Source: Amoeboaphelidium occidentale (taxonomy: Eukaryota > Aphelidiomycota > Aphelidea). From it: a stretch of DNA of 64,000 bases. Position 1 is the first letter of the stretch. Each line of letters starts with the position of its first letter. Under the pieces are notes generated by a model. It saw only the letters and a list, made by a program, of their open reading frames with translations. It had not been told where the DNA came from and searched no databases. The translations under genes were made by a program, and so were the position numbers. The DNA lies in NCBI GenBank assembly GCA_023515795.1, contig JALGPX010000043.1, positions 2,751 to 66,750 of the forward strand, given 5' to 3'. Shown here piece by piece: positions 21,331 through 32,215 of this stretch.

Positions 21331-21874
21331 TTACTTGTTTTCCAGTTCAATAAGAACACCTCCACAATCTTTTGGGTGAAGGAATACGACAGGTTTACCG
21401 TGCGCGCCAATTTTGGGTTCCTTATCAAGACTTCTGATTCCTTTACTAGTAAGATCCTTTAATGCAGCGTGAACATTATCAACTTCGATACACAAATGAT
21501 GTATTCCTCCATCTGGTTTCTTGTTGAGAAAGTTCTGTATTGGGCTATTGTCTCCGTAAGGGTGTAACAGTTCGATCTTTGTGTTGCCCAACTCTACAAA
21601 GACAGTGTACACGCCATGCTCTGGTTGAGGGACTTTTGCTGATACTTTTGCTCCAAGAACGTTCTTGTAGAATTCTGTAGACTTCTCAATGTCCGGAACT
21701 GCGATGGCAACATGATTCAATACGCCTAAATTCCACAACTACACGGGAAACGAAGTAACAAAAAGGTTTAGGGCAGAATTTAAAGTATTTTACTTTCTTT
21801 GGGACTTTTAAAGATGATGCGCCACTGCCTGTGACAAAGTTTCTCTTTATAATTCCAGGAAATCGCATCAACAT
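21331..21874 (-). CDS. MCEE: Methylmalonyl-CoA epimerase, mitochondrial
   Basis: Interconverts (2S)- and (2R)-methylmalonyl-CoA in propionate breakdown, feeding succinyl-CoA to the TCA cycle. 162 aa in two exons; the intron is 21739-21793 (55 nt). Splicing gives MLMRFPGIIKRNFVTGS..., a typical mitochondrial presequence, followed by LWNLGVLNHVAIAVPD, nearly the animal MCEE sequence. Metal and substrate residues of the VOC fold are in place (NHVAIAVPD, GGIHHLCIEVDN, CGGVLIELE). This pathway is missing in most Dikarya, so its presence fits an early-diverging lineage. The methylmalonyl-CoA mutase partner is not in the window. Confidence 0.95.
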
Positions 21875-21939
21875 TTTCTGACTTGTCGCTGTGAGAACAT
21901 TTTGTTTCCGTGCAAAGAAAGTTTTTACTAATTGGAAGA

Positions 21940-22122
21940 ATGTCACCACAACAACTGAAGGAACAGCGAAAGCGAAGAGACTTTGCGCAGGACGATGACC
22001 TTCCGATTTGTTTCAGGGCTTTTGGTTGCCAAGCGATCAAAGTGATCATATTCTTTATCATATTTTTATGGGTCCTGTTTGTGTTGTATCAAGTCTTCCT
22101 TTATGAACAGAATAAACATTAA
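21940..22122 (+). CDS. Small single-pass membrane protein, unknown
   Basis: 60 aa, intronless. A charged N-terminal half (MSPQQLKEQRKRRDFAQDDD) is followed by one strongly hydrophobic segment (KVIIFFIIFLWVLFVLYQVFLY) and a five-residue tail. I do not recognise it. The layout is that of a small tail-anchored or single-pass protein of the ER or mitochondrion. It lies 65 bp from the divergent methylmalonyl-CoA epimerase start and ends 40 bp before the VDAC stop. It could be a chance reading frame, but the clean separation of charged and hydrophobic halves argues for a real gene. Confidence 0.5.
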   Translation: MSPQQLKEQRKRRDFAQDDDLPICFRAFGCQAIKVIIFFIIFLWVLFVLYQVFLYEQNKH

Positions 22123-22162
22123 ATCCATTTCATTTGATTTTATTTCTTCCTGTTAAGACCGC

Positions 22163-23136
22163 TTATGCTTCCAATGCCAAGCTGAAACCAAGCTTGTGTG
22201 CATTATCATTCAACTTTGCAGTATCAAAAGATCCACCCAAAGTGACCTTGACACCTGGACGAATAGCTTGAGTGAAGCCCAAGCCCAAAATACCAGCATT
22301 GTTGATCTTTGCCTTTGCGAAAGTTACTTTATCAAAAGCATACTTTCCACCAACTTCCAAAGCAACATTACCACCAACATTCTTCTTGTCCCAGACAGCT
22401 CTTGCACCTGCTTCAATATCAGGGCTGACTCTGTGGAAGTAGGAAGCAGAAAAGGCAGTCAAATTGTTCAAACCATGCAATGCAACGCTGTAGTCAGATG
22501 TGGCGTATCCCAAAGCAGATGCATATCTTGACACTTTGCCCTCCTGAACATTGTAAGAAACTTCAGCACCAGCAACGAATCCTTCAGCACCAACAGCAAA
22601 ATCAGCAGAAGCAGTTGGTCCCTTAAAGACATCCAAAGCAGCATTGGAGAACAAATAGTCACGCTTGTACTCAACACCAACTTTAGCATTCTTCTGGCTA
22701 CACAGGGAAATAAAAGGGAATTATAAGTTTCCAAAAGACACACACAAAGTAAAGGTTACCCTGCAGCAGGCAGCAAAGAACCATTCAAGTTCAACTTCAA
22801 ACCTTTAACCAAAGAATCAGCCCATTCGACTTCACCAGACAAAACATTTGTGGTTGTCCAGGTCTCAGTAACAGTCAGGCCTAAACAGCGCAACGTAAAA
22901 GTTAAACACTCAAACAGAATATCATCAGCCTTACCGTGTGCCTTGTTGACATACTTTGTCTTTAACTCACCAGCAACTGCGCCAGACTTTCCATCTTGGC
23001 TACCAGACACTGTGAAGTTGACACCGTTCGATGCAACAGTCTTAACTTCCAATTTACTCACACCGACTGGAAAGTCTTTTGATAACAAATCCGATGCGCT
23101 TTTGCCAATTTCAGAGAATTTCGTTGGGACAGACAT
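22163..23136 (-). CDS. POR1: Mitochondrial outer-membrane porin (VDAC)
   Basis: Voltage-dependent anion channel carrying metabolites across the outer mitochondrial membrane. 285 aa in three exons, the usual VDAC length. Introns are 22881-22934 (54 nt, in frame and without a stop) and 22698-22759 (62 nt, the longest I placed). The N-terminal helix region reads MSVPTKFSEIGKSASDLLSKDFPVG. Strand-forming alternations follow (HGLTVTETWTTTNVLSGEVEWADSLVKGLKLNL) and the protein ends GVKVTLGGSFD...HKLGFSLALEA, as porins do. Confirms a mitochondrion with conventional import. Confidence 0.94.
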
Positions 23137-23296
23137 TTCGTTGTATGTTTTCTGTGAATTAGGAAAGTCGGTTTAAAGTTGGGAAAATTGTTGTCGATGT
23201 CGCTGTCGTTTGCTTTGCGCCTCGCTTCGGTCGAATCTGTTGACGTCTTCGTCTAAGAACACACACAAACGAAATAGTTCCTTCGCTTTTATTAAT

Positions 23297-24142
23297 TCAA
23301 TCCTTTTCTGTAATTCTGGTCAAATGCTTCTCAATGTCTGCTTCTGACATTAAAGTGAACTTGCCACCGTTAACATCTTTTGAAACGAAACCTATTTCAA
23401 TTTCTGTTGGTTTGAAGTCAACACTCAAAACACTTGCCAATGTTGTAACAGCCGTCTAAAGATAAATCAAAAAGCTCAAAAACAGAAAACCTCGATAGTA
23501 TCATCAAAAGATAATGAAGATTCCTTAACAGACTCATTCTTCAACTTCTTCTCCAAATGATTAAGAGACTCCTGTTGTTTCGTGCCAGCTGATACTGCCT
23601 TGTAGCCAATGTAATGTCCAGCAGGATCAATTTTAAAAACTTGTGGCTTCTGTAGCTCATCATCAATGCCAATTAATATCATTGAAACACCGAATGGGCG
23701 CATTGCAGCGTGCTGAGTGTAAATCTGGTTCAGGTTCGCCATTCTCTTTGCCAATAACTCTGGTGAAATGTCATAGCCGTACTTATACTTGAACTCTGCA
23801 GCTTCATAGCGGGCCCTCTGTACTTGGGATCTTGCGTCAGGAATTAAGCCAGTCATTACACATCCAATTGTCTTTGTAACTGAGAACAAATGAGTAATTG
23901 TTGAAGGGTCAAGTAAAGAGTCTGGGACCTTCTTTTGTGTTACAACTACGGCGGAGTCTTTTCCCCTGACTGCTACGGAAGTGTTGCCAGCAGCTGAGAT
24001 TGCCTTGAATGCATACTCTAACATAAAAGTGTTAACAATGTCTAATGAAGTAGCAGAGAGTCTTACCAACTTGGTACAGTTTCCCTTCAGGAGAGAAAAT
24101 TGTTATGTGTCTGTCGTAACCACCGGAATTTCCTCTGGACAT
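23297..24142 (-). CDS. SCL1: 20S proteasome subunit alpha type 6 (alpha1)
   Basis: Structural alpha-ring subunit of the 20S proteasome. 253 aa in three exons; introns are 24018-24066 and 23456-23490. The start at 24142 gives [32 protein letters not shown], the alpha1/PSMA6 signature. The body has [20 protein letters not shown], the [25 protein letters not shown] stretch and [14 protein letters not shown]. The C-terminal exon contributes [20 protein letters not shown]. Divergent from the SWIB gene, with 87 bp between the two ATGs. Confidence 0.97.
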
Positions 24143-24229
24143 GTTTTACTAATTGCGTTTCTTGTGAAGCTTGGAAAACCAAAAGCGAGCAAGCAAGCGA
24201 GATTTCATTTTGCGATTCGACGAGAAGCG

Positions 24230-25550
24230 ATGCACAGACAAGCGCACCCTCAACAGCCACAGCCACAACAGCAGCAGCAGCACTACAGCACCACCGTGGG
24301 AACTGGTCAGGGCGCAAAGAAGAAAAGACCTAACGAAAAAACTTTGCCAATGGTTTTACTTCAGAAGGATTTACCTGAATCACAGCTGTACATGAAGTTA
24401 ATTAATCAGGAAAAGCTATTGGATGCTTTATTTGTTCGTAAACGGTTGGATATTCAGGAAGCACTAACAAGAGTCCAAAAGATAAAGAGAAAACTTCGGA
24501 TATTTGTTAGTAACACTGCGGATAATCAGCCGCACTTTGCTCAGGATGATTTGAATGCTGCGCTGGATTTTAATGCTACGCCGCCAAACTGGACACTGAG
24601 AATTACTGGGAAGCTTCTTAATGGTGACGGTCAAACTGTTCCTAATGGCCCGACTGCGAGTTCTGTCCCTGGTCCGTTACAGTCGTTGAAAGATCGCAAG
24701 TTTACTTCATTCTTCAAAAAGATTGTTATTGAGCTAGACAGGAGTAATGAGTTATTCAGTGGAAACTTGGTTGAATGGAACAAGAGCCAGGCTGTTAGTG
24801 ATACTGATGGTTTTGAGTTGAAGCGCAGAGGTGATCAGGATGTTAATGCGAGAATTATGTTCTATTTGGATCAGGTTCCGGAAAAATTCAAATTGTCTCC
24901 ACAGCTTAGTTCTCTCCTGAGCTTAAGGGCAGAGACAAAACCACAAATTGTTTTGGCATTGTGGAATTATATCAAAGTAAACAAATTGCAAGATCCAAAT
25001 GATCACAAAGTTATCAAATGCGATGATGCACTAAAGAGTGTTTTTAGTCTGCCACAGTTTCAGTTCACTCAAATAGCTGATTTAATTCAGTATCATTTGG
25101 CACCGGCTGATCCTATTGTGTTTGAGTACACAATTTCTGTTAAAGAGGCAGAATCATTTGCTCCTTACTATCTTGATGTAGAAGTTGAAGCATTTGAAGA
25201 TCCTGTTCGATTACAAATGTTAAGATTTGTTACTAGTCAGAATCTATCAAAAGATTACGCAATGTTGGACCAACAGATCTCCAGGTTGATGAGACAGATC
25301 AACATCCACAGGCTAAGGCGTGATTTCTTTGTTGCGTTTTCCAAGGATCCTGTTAGTTTTATTGAAAGGTTTCTGATTTTTGCTATAATTTTTCTAACTT
25401 TATAGATGGATTGCTAGCCAAGCAAGAGACATGGAAGTCACAATTGGGGATAATGAAGTTAATCTTGAATGGCAAAGACGTGCTGAATTCTACAAGGAGC
25501 CCTTCATGGCTGAGGCTGTTTTCGGATATCTGTCGAGCAAGTTTGAATAG
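24230..25550 (+). CDS. SWI/SNF-type complex subunit with SWIB domain (BAF60/SMARCD, Swp73/Rsc6)
   Basis: Chromatin-remodelling complex subunit, 427 aa in two exons; the intron is 25369-25405 (37 nt). A Gln/His/Pro-rich N-terminus is followed by a conserved helical section (KKRPNEKTLPMVLLQKDLPESQLYMKLINQEKLLDA). Then a beta-rich region (WTLRITGKLL...FFKKIVIELDR) and the SWIB domain (about residues 225-310, FYLDQVPEKFKLSPQLSSLL...KPQIVLALWNYIKVNKLQD). The last exon, WIASQARDMEV...RRAEFYKEPFMAEAVFGYL, is the SMARCD C-terminal signature. Only one copy is seen here, so SWI/SNF versus RSC assignment is open. Confidence 0.93.
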
Positions 25551-25607
25551 AATCTAATTCTTTTAAGGTGCGAATTGTTTGACTGCGATCATACGCAACT
25601 TTTTACA

Positions 25608-27118
25608 ATGAACTTTCTGGACTTGAAGAAACTGTCAGAAATAGGAAATCAGATTTTAAATGAAGTCGCTCCACCTCCGGAATCGATGGCTCAGTACGAA
25701 GTTAAATACGAAGTTCCGGAAGCGCCTGTTTTAAATGATCATTCTTACGAAGCTCAACCTGAAGTCGACGATGGATTCACAGAAGAAGCATTTGATTTAC
25801 AGGCACCTGCGGTCATACAGCCACATGCATTAGATGAAACTGCTGATAAAGGGACTAAACACTCGGAGCCTTTTGTTTCGTCGAATATTGGCACGACACC
25901 AGACAGCGAATTGATAAAGCTTGAATCAAGGAATGCGCAACTGTCAACTGATTTAAGAGACCTGAAAAAATTACATTCGGAATTCAAGTACGATTTAAAA
26001 ACTATTTTTGGGAGAATACTTTCTGGTTCTTCAATTGACGGATCGCTGTTGGTTCCGGAAGAGTTTCATGGGGAAATTTCACAGCTTGCGCGACTTGTTT
26101 CGGCTGGAAGAGAAAGGCCTACCGTAAATTCTGATGATGAATTAGAAAGGTCAAAGAAAGAAGTCGAACGGTTAAGGCGTCATTTAGTCGAATCGGAATC
26201 TAGTCACACTCAGGAGCTTCTGGAACTTCAGGCTCAGCTAGATCACGTGCAAGGTCAGTATGAAGCTGCGTCTGGAAGAATTCTCGCTTATGAGCAGATG
26301 GTAAATGAACGTGCGACAGTAACAAAGAGTCAATATGACGAACTTGTTTCAAGTTTCGAAAGATTGAAGGATGAATTACAAGAAGCAAAAGACGACTATG
26401 AAGATCAAAGGCGGAGGAATGACAGTCTTGCTCAAGTTTTAAGTGAATATGAAATCGCAAAGCAAGGCGAAATTGATCTTGTTACTGGATCTCTGAAAAG
26501 CCAAGTCGGTAAATTGCAACAACAAGTTGATCAATACAAGAAGAGCCAACTCGAGCACGACGTAAGAACCTTGTTTAACTTTGAGTAATTCGCTAGGCAA
26601 TTTTTAAAGAACTAGGAATGGATCTTGAAGAGCTGAAGGTATTAAAAAAGTCTCAAGGGGAAAAAGATAAGTTAATTGGGTCCCTTCAGAAGCAGGTTGG
26701 AAATTTATCAATGGCCTTGTCAACAAGTTCATTCTATACGTCTCCAAGTGCAGTTTTGAATTTTCCCGGGAGTCCTTATTCAAGTACAGACGATGTTTCA
26801 AAGTCGCCTTCACAAACGATCGACCCTCGGATTCTGTCAAACTTGTTACAGCAGTATTTTACGTCAAAAGATCCTCAGCGGCTGGAGATATTGGTACTCA
26901 TTACTAAAGTTCTTAATATGAGTGATTCTGAACGGGATGTTATTGGACTGATACGAGATGAGCGAGGGAAATGGACAAGAAAGAAGTCGAGAAAAGCTTC
27001 TGAAGATTTGAGTCAGAATGCGTCCCTGGCAGAACAATGGATGTCGTTTCTTCTTTCGGAAGCTAGAAAAGCTGAAAAGAATGAGAATGCAGAGTCAGAA
27101 ACAGAACAAGAGGAATAA
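25608..27118 (+). CDS. Golgin-like coiled-coil protein with C-terminal GRAB/GRIP-related domain (Rud3/GMAP-210-like)
   Basis: 491 aa in two exons; the intron is 26562-26596 (35 nt). The N-terminal ~95 residues are acidic and Pro-rich. A long coiled coil runs from about residue 105 to 365. Near the C-terminus lies TIDPRILSNLLQQYFTSKD...ILVLITKVLNMSDSERDVIGL, resembling the GRAB (GRIP-related Arf-binding) domain of Rud3/GMAP-210 in its LLxQYF start and VLxxxxxERxxxGL end. GRAB golgins sit on cis-Golgi membranes and bind Arf1. A Ser/Pro linker and an acidic tail flank the domain. Family call is moderate, since coiled coils align weakly; Golgi location is inferred. Confidence 0.7.
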
Positions 27119-27133
27119 ATTCTGAATTGTATT

Positions 27134-28219
27134 TTAACGAACCGCTTGAACTTTGTTGACAAAGAAGTTGTCTGTTAATTCTTTCTGCTCAGAAGAAATA
27201 ACGCTGATGTGGCTTGAACCAATTTGTGCTTTCACGGCAGCTACAAGTATTAAATCAAAATAGAACTGATCTTACCATGTAAAGTGCTGACTTTAGCTTT
27301 CACTGTCGGAGGAACTTCTTTACCGATGAATTGCAAAAAGACAAACTTAACCGTAGTGGATTTGTCAATAACGTGATCATAGCGAAATAGCCCATAAATG
27401 ATCTTGTTATCATTCAACAAAGATTTCCATTCAGAATCCGCGCCGGAACCAGATCCCAGTAATTCGAGTTCAGCTGGTTGATTCTTCTGAGGCCACGAAG
27501 AGTAAGAGCAGATCAACCACTTGACATTTGTCTTATCATTTCTCAAATTCTTAATTGCTTCTGTGACTTCTGGACGCAGAACCAGAGATTCTTTCAATTG
27601 AGTTGCAACTTGAGGGCCTTTCGTGGTTACAGCACCTTGTGGCGAATTAGGCATAGAAGTAGCTGTGAACCCACGCTGGCTCTTTCCTTGAGCAAACTCT
27701 GAACCATGAGCCTTAATCGCTGTTCCGGTGGCTAAAGGTTTAAAACATGAAGTTGTAAGAAACATACCATCTGCAATCTTCTCCTTGATCAAGTCTTTGG
27801 AGATTTCCTTCGCATAAGAAATCTCAAAGTCAACGTGATAAGGCTGGAAATTCTTGACAACATCCCCTTTGATCACACCATATCTGCCTCTCTTTGCAAA
27901 CGGGACACCTTCACCAACAAAGTAAATGAAGACAAACTTGGTTGTGACACTCTGGTCAATCAGCTCTGTGGTCCTTAAGAGTCCATACATGACTCTGTTA
28001 TCATTCAATTCAAGTTTCAAAGAGTTGATACCTCCAGAACCAAATGAAACCAATTCCAGTTCAGAAGGTTTGTCTTCTCTGTGACCAGCCAAAAGCCTGA
28101 ACATAAACCATAATGCCATTTAATGATTGTTACCAGTCAGTTTCTTCGTTATCTTGTCTTACTTTGGCAATGACATCCAATAGTGCTTCTTTATCAACGA
28201 GGTTCAATTGACTACCCAT
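27134..28219 (-). CDS. Tandem ADF-H (coactosin-like) actin-binding protein
   Basis: 325 aa in four exons; introns are 28097-28133, 27732-27767 (36 nt, in frame) and 27241-27275. Two ADF-homology domains lie in a row. The first begins DKEALLDVIAKVRQDNEETDW and includes TTKFVFIYFVGEGVPFAKRG and VVKNFQPYHVDFEIS. The second includes NVKWLICSYSSW..., TVKFVFLQFIGKEVPPTVKAK and ends NKVQAV. The FVxxxFxGExVP pattern and the VVKNF stretch are coactosin-like rather than cofilin- or twinfilin-like. Coactosins bind F-actin and oppose capping. A Ser/Thr/Gln linker of about 60 residues separates the domains. Tandem coactosin is unusual; known coactosins are mostly single-domain. Confidence 0.8.
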
Positions 28220-28454
28220 ATCTTGCAACTCAAAAAGTTGTTTGACTCAAAATGCAGACATCGCGAATACGCCACAGCTGTAATTCTTCTATGCAGTCCT
28301 TATATCACTTTGAATGCTGCAGCACATTTCTAAAAGCCACCAATGATCGCGAAGGAAGTCATTGTGCTTGTCAGTCGAATCACTCATGACAACGAAAATA
28401 TCACCGTGAACGTCTCAGCCCATTTTATTCTCACTGTGAAACTTATCAGTTAAT

Positions 28455-29196
28455 ATGCCTAAACCAGCTCAAATCGATATTACTCCTGACTCCAGGTAAT
28501 CTTTATTAACATGATCTTCAGCTGATCTCTCTAGCTACGCTGACATTATTGCCTTCCAACATGGTCGCTTCAGAAACTTGTCTAAGGACACTGTTGAAAC
28601 CAGCAAGAAGAACTTCAAGGTATGATCTCTACTGGTATTGATCTTATCATTTTAGTTGCTAGATAGTGATGGTAATGGTTACTTGGACTTCCATGAAGTC
28701 TCCATCATGTTCGAGAAGCTTGGTAAGTCGCTCATGTAATCCATTTGATCTTATATTTTCAGGCGAGACCAAAACTGCTAAAGAGGTCCGTGAATTGATC
28801 TCATTTGTCGATATGGATGATGATGGGTAAGATATGATAAATGATAATCTTAACTCTCATAGTCTCATCGACTTCCCAGAGTTCTTGCAAATGTTGGCTG
28901 GTCCACCTGAAGGTCAGGAAGAAGGCCAAGCCCACGACGCTGGTCCAATTGGTCGTATTGCAGCAAGCAACTTGGGAAATCACGCTGCGTTCTTTGAAAA
29001 GGCAGCTGCTTCAACTCGTGACTCTACTGAAGACCACAAGGAAAAGATCAAGAGAGATTACGAGGAGAAGAAGAAGATTGATGCATTACGCAAGGCTGAG
29101 ATTGAACGTGAGAAAGAAGAAGCTGAAGAAAAGGCAAGAGCACAAGCTGAAGCACGTCAAAGATTGGCTGCAAAAGCTGCTTTGTTCCAAAAGTAA
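28455..29196 (+). CDS. EF-hand protein of the EFHD2/swiprosin type
   Basis: 196 aa in five exons, the most intron-rich gene here; introns are 28496-28534, 28620-28655, 28723-28762 and 28827-28862. Two EF-hands carry complete loops: DSDGNGYLDFHE and DMDDDGLIDFPE. A region with GPIGRIAASNLGNHAAFFEKAA follows, then a highly charged C-terminal helix (about 80 residues, KEKIKRDYEEKKKIDALRK...), the same order as in EFHD1/EFHD2. Those proteins bind and bundle F-actin under Ca2+ control. It faces the tandem coactosin gene across a 235-bp divergent promoter, so two actin-binding genes may be co-regulated. Confidence 0.83.
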
Positions 29197-29224
29197 AAGA
29201 ATTCATGTCCAATAAAGTGTGATT

Positions 29225-30327
29225 TTAATCTGCATTATCAAGGCCTTTCGACCGATACAAACTGACGCCTTGACTCTCGGATGTTGCAGCGATCATTAAA
29301 GTATTGCGACTAAAAGAAGCACCGCCTACTTCCTTGCCTAAATAAGAGTGATCAAGATGTAAAGCAGACGCCTTTCCAGTTTTCATATCCCATAGAAGCG
29401 CATGGCCGAAAGAAGATCCTGTAACAATAAACCGATCATTAGAACAAATCTCTCCTTGCACGTAAAATGAGCCAACTGAAAATAAATCCGTATCATGTAG
29501 CCTTTGTCGTGTGTTCAGATTTATATCCAAGCAATAAACTGAATGGTCTCGTGAAATAGCAAATATTTGCGATCCTGTAGAATCCTGAAAGATGAAACTG
29601 ATGCCTTTCGGTGTTTCAGTATTAAGCTGACTGCTTGAAACAGGTTCAAGCTTATTTCGAATAAGAGCTTGGAACCTCATATCCCATATCTTGATTTTAC
29701 CATCAACGCTCCCTGATGATACCAATAAATATTCACTGGATTTTAAAAACTGTGCTCCTGTAACGCCGCACTAAAAGCAATTAATCGTCGATTTCAGCGA
29801 TAATTACCTGTTTAGCGGGTTCAATCTTTTTCCGAGAAGGTGTCGTCTGTGAGAGAAGTGCGTGTGGCTTTGCTAGCTCCCTGATAGCTCCATTCTCTGC
29901 AGATGATCTGATGTCGTGAAGTTTTATAACTCCATCACGAGAACCTGAAACAAATATGGAACGGTGCCTGTGATGCTGTCTTATTGTTTTGACAGACGCA
30001 GAATGCCTTGAGAAATTGTTTACTTGAGTACCCAGCTCGACATCCCAATAATCAATCCTTCCATCGCCTGTTCCTGTGCAAATGTTTTCATCATCGTGTG
30101 ACCAGCAGAGCTCAGTTATGGAATTATTATAAGATATTTTCGATCGAAAGTGTCTATCCTTCAGTGGCTCAGCTCCGTTGTAAAACAGCACTGTTCCACT
30201 TTCTCCTGCGACAGCCAAAACATTCTCTCCTTTGAAAATTAATCATTAAAATCCGCTTAATTACTGTTCCCAAATTTGCATGAGAATATGCCTCGTAAAT
30301 CTGCGCAAGAATCGGTAGTTGTAACAT
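29225..30327 (-). CDS. WD40 substrate receptor of CRL4, CDT2/DTL-like
   Basis: 341 aa in three exons; introns are 30225-30264 and 29771-29807. After a short leader (MLQLPILAQIYEAYSHANLGT) it reads NVLAVAGESGTVLFYNGAEP, matching the first DTL blade. Further blades: GDGRIDYWDVELGTQV, SGSRDGVIKLHDIR, SVDGKIKIWDMRFQ and TGSSFGHALLWDMK. Between blades lies a TPSRKKIEPAKQ insert like the TPSKPKKK insert of human DTL. CDT2 delivers Cdt1 and other PCNA-bound proteins to CUL4-DDB1 for destruction in S phase. The N-terminal part is shorter than in animals and no long C-terminal tail follows. The first exon depends on a GAG acceptor and is less certain. Its stop lies 28 bp from the convergent EFHD2-like stop. 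Confidence 0.72.
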
Positions 30328-30740
30328 CCTCCAAGGCTAATTTGAAGCTATTTGCGAAGGATGATGCCGGTATCACTAAAGCTCAGGCTGACAATCCAAT
30401 GAAACGTTTACTGTCGCTGTAATTTGTTAAAAGCCCATGTTGCGCCTTGTTCCATTTGTCCAGAATGTTGGCCATCTTACGGAGAAGATTGTGTCGATGA
30501 AACAATGCAATTTCGAACTTAGAAGTGCCCTTCAGATACTCTTCTTATTAGAAAAGATCATTTATTTTTCAAGGCGCTGCCATCCAGACTCCTTCTGCAT
30601 TCTTTGAGTTGTATGCGCTCTGACGTCTCACAATGACTTCTTGACAACCATTGAGCCTGTTTGCTAGAAATCAGAACCTTTGAAAAGATCAAACCATTTA
30701 GCATTATCATAAAATAGATTATAGATCCATAGAACATAAA
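30328..30740. other. 413-bp intergenic region between divergent CDT2-like and DUF2415 WD genes
   Basis: No convincing gene, tRNA or repeat seen. It holds a possible 36-codon minus-strand reading frame (30710-30695 joined to 30663-30569 by a 31-nt GT-AG intron), with residues like ANRLNGCQEVIVRRQS that look coding. I cannot match it to a family. Confidence 0.4.
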
Positions 30741-32068
30741 ATGACGATAAATTTACCTTCCTCAAGCAGTGCAACGTCCGGTGTAAGGTATGTATTAGTT
30801 TTGATTCATGATCAGGATCTAACCATGCTGTAGCGATGATCAAATCTATGTCAAGGTATGGCAATGTCCAAGACTTTAAGGAATTTGTCTAATTTGGTTG
30901 TGTAGCTGAATCCGAAGAAGTATCCTCAGCGGTCAACCATACAGCACTGGCAACTTAGAGACTTGTTACATTGTCCTCTAAGCAGATATGAATTCTACTA
31001 TGTTCACCAGAACAACGTCTACATGTACAATACAAGGCTAGAGCAAGCATCAGCTTGCATGAAGGACTTGACCTTCTCACCAACCTCAATGGCTTCAGGT
31101 TACGGATATCTTGCTGCTGGAGGTCAAAGGAACCAGCTCATGGTCAGGCAATTAAACTCCAGTTGGTTTGCTCAGACGTCAGTCGGTGGATCTATCAACA
31201 ATGCCATCTGTATTGCAAGTCACCCTAGAACTACTGACACACAAAATGCAGGAGAGACAAGGTTATTAGTGTGTAACAATGATGAATCGATTAAAATCTT
31301 CTCATTGCCATCTTTGCAGAGAGTTACAACACTTGGGCTCCCTACAGCAGTCAATTACGCTTCGGTGTCGCCAGATGGGCAAAAGCTGTGCGCTGTTGGT
31401 GATTCGAATCAAGTATTTCTGTATGACTGCAAATCAAATGGCTTTTATGAAAGGATTGCAACGCTGACATCAACTAACGACGCTGGCTTTTCTTGTGCAT
31501 GGAACCATTCTTCTGAACGGTTTGCAGTGGCTACGCAAGATGGCTTTGTGTCTGTTTGGGATATCAGATATATCAGAACTGGTAACAATGCATTATCTGC
31601 ACCTTCATCACCATCACGTGGATTTCCTGGCTCATTTTCTTCTGCTCGCTCTTTTCCTACAAGCCCTGCTGCATACTCTGGTATACCGAGTAATCTTAAT
31701 CGGGATTCTACAAAGCTGTCAGTTATTCCTTCAACACAAAACCCGCAAGTAAAGGGGGCTATACGATCAGTGAAGTTCTGCCCTTCCCCAAGTATCGACA
31801 TTTTGGCATTCTCAGAGCATCTGTCGTATGTCAATTTCGTAGACGCAAGAACATTCGATCCTGCATCTAGGCAATCGGTCAGAGTTGGATCTGCCGGTAC
31901 AGATACCAACATATCTGGCATTAGCTTTAGTCCAGACAGCAGATCTTGTTTTGTTGGTAAATTATACTTTAAATTTTCGTTTACAGTTTAGGTCTTGAGA
32001 CATCAGTTTTAGAGTTTGAGGTTGACACTATTTCGCGAAGGTCATTTCCAAAGGGTACTTTGATATGA
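30741..32068 (+). CDS. WD40-type protein with C-terminal DUF2415 segment
   Basis: 398 aa in four exons, two of them tiny (47 and 22 nt); introns are 30788-30833, 30856-30905 and 31957-31991. The start gives MTINLPSSSSATSGVS, then DDQIYVKLNPKKYPQRSTIQHWQLRDLLHCPL. WD-like strands follow (ESIKIFSLPSLQR, GDSNQVFLYDCKS, TQDGFVSVWDIRY), with a Ser/Pro-rich loop. The end carries GAIRSVKFCPSPSIDILAFSEH...VDARTFDP...ISGISFSPDSRSCFVGLETSVLEFEVDTISRRSFPKGTLI, the pattern of DUF2415 proteins of fungi and plants. Molecular role is unknown; probably a beta-propeller scaffold. Confidence 0.78.
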
Positions 32069-32215
32069 GAAGTAATAAAGTGCCGCATATCCCTCTTGCA
32101 AAAGGAAACTGCGTAAAATAGGCTGATGTCACCATTTTCTGAATAACTGAAACCTTTTCACACACTTTTGAAGGCGCTGCGCCACTTGCCGTTTTTTCGA
32201 TTTGTCTCCACAATT

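Noticed and set aside
30288-30422. 44-codon plus-strand frame MPRKSAQESVVVTSSK...
   Set aside because: It lies opposite the first exon of the CDT2-like gene, which continues a recognised DTL sequence; treated as a shadow.
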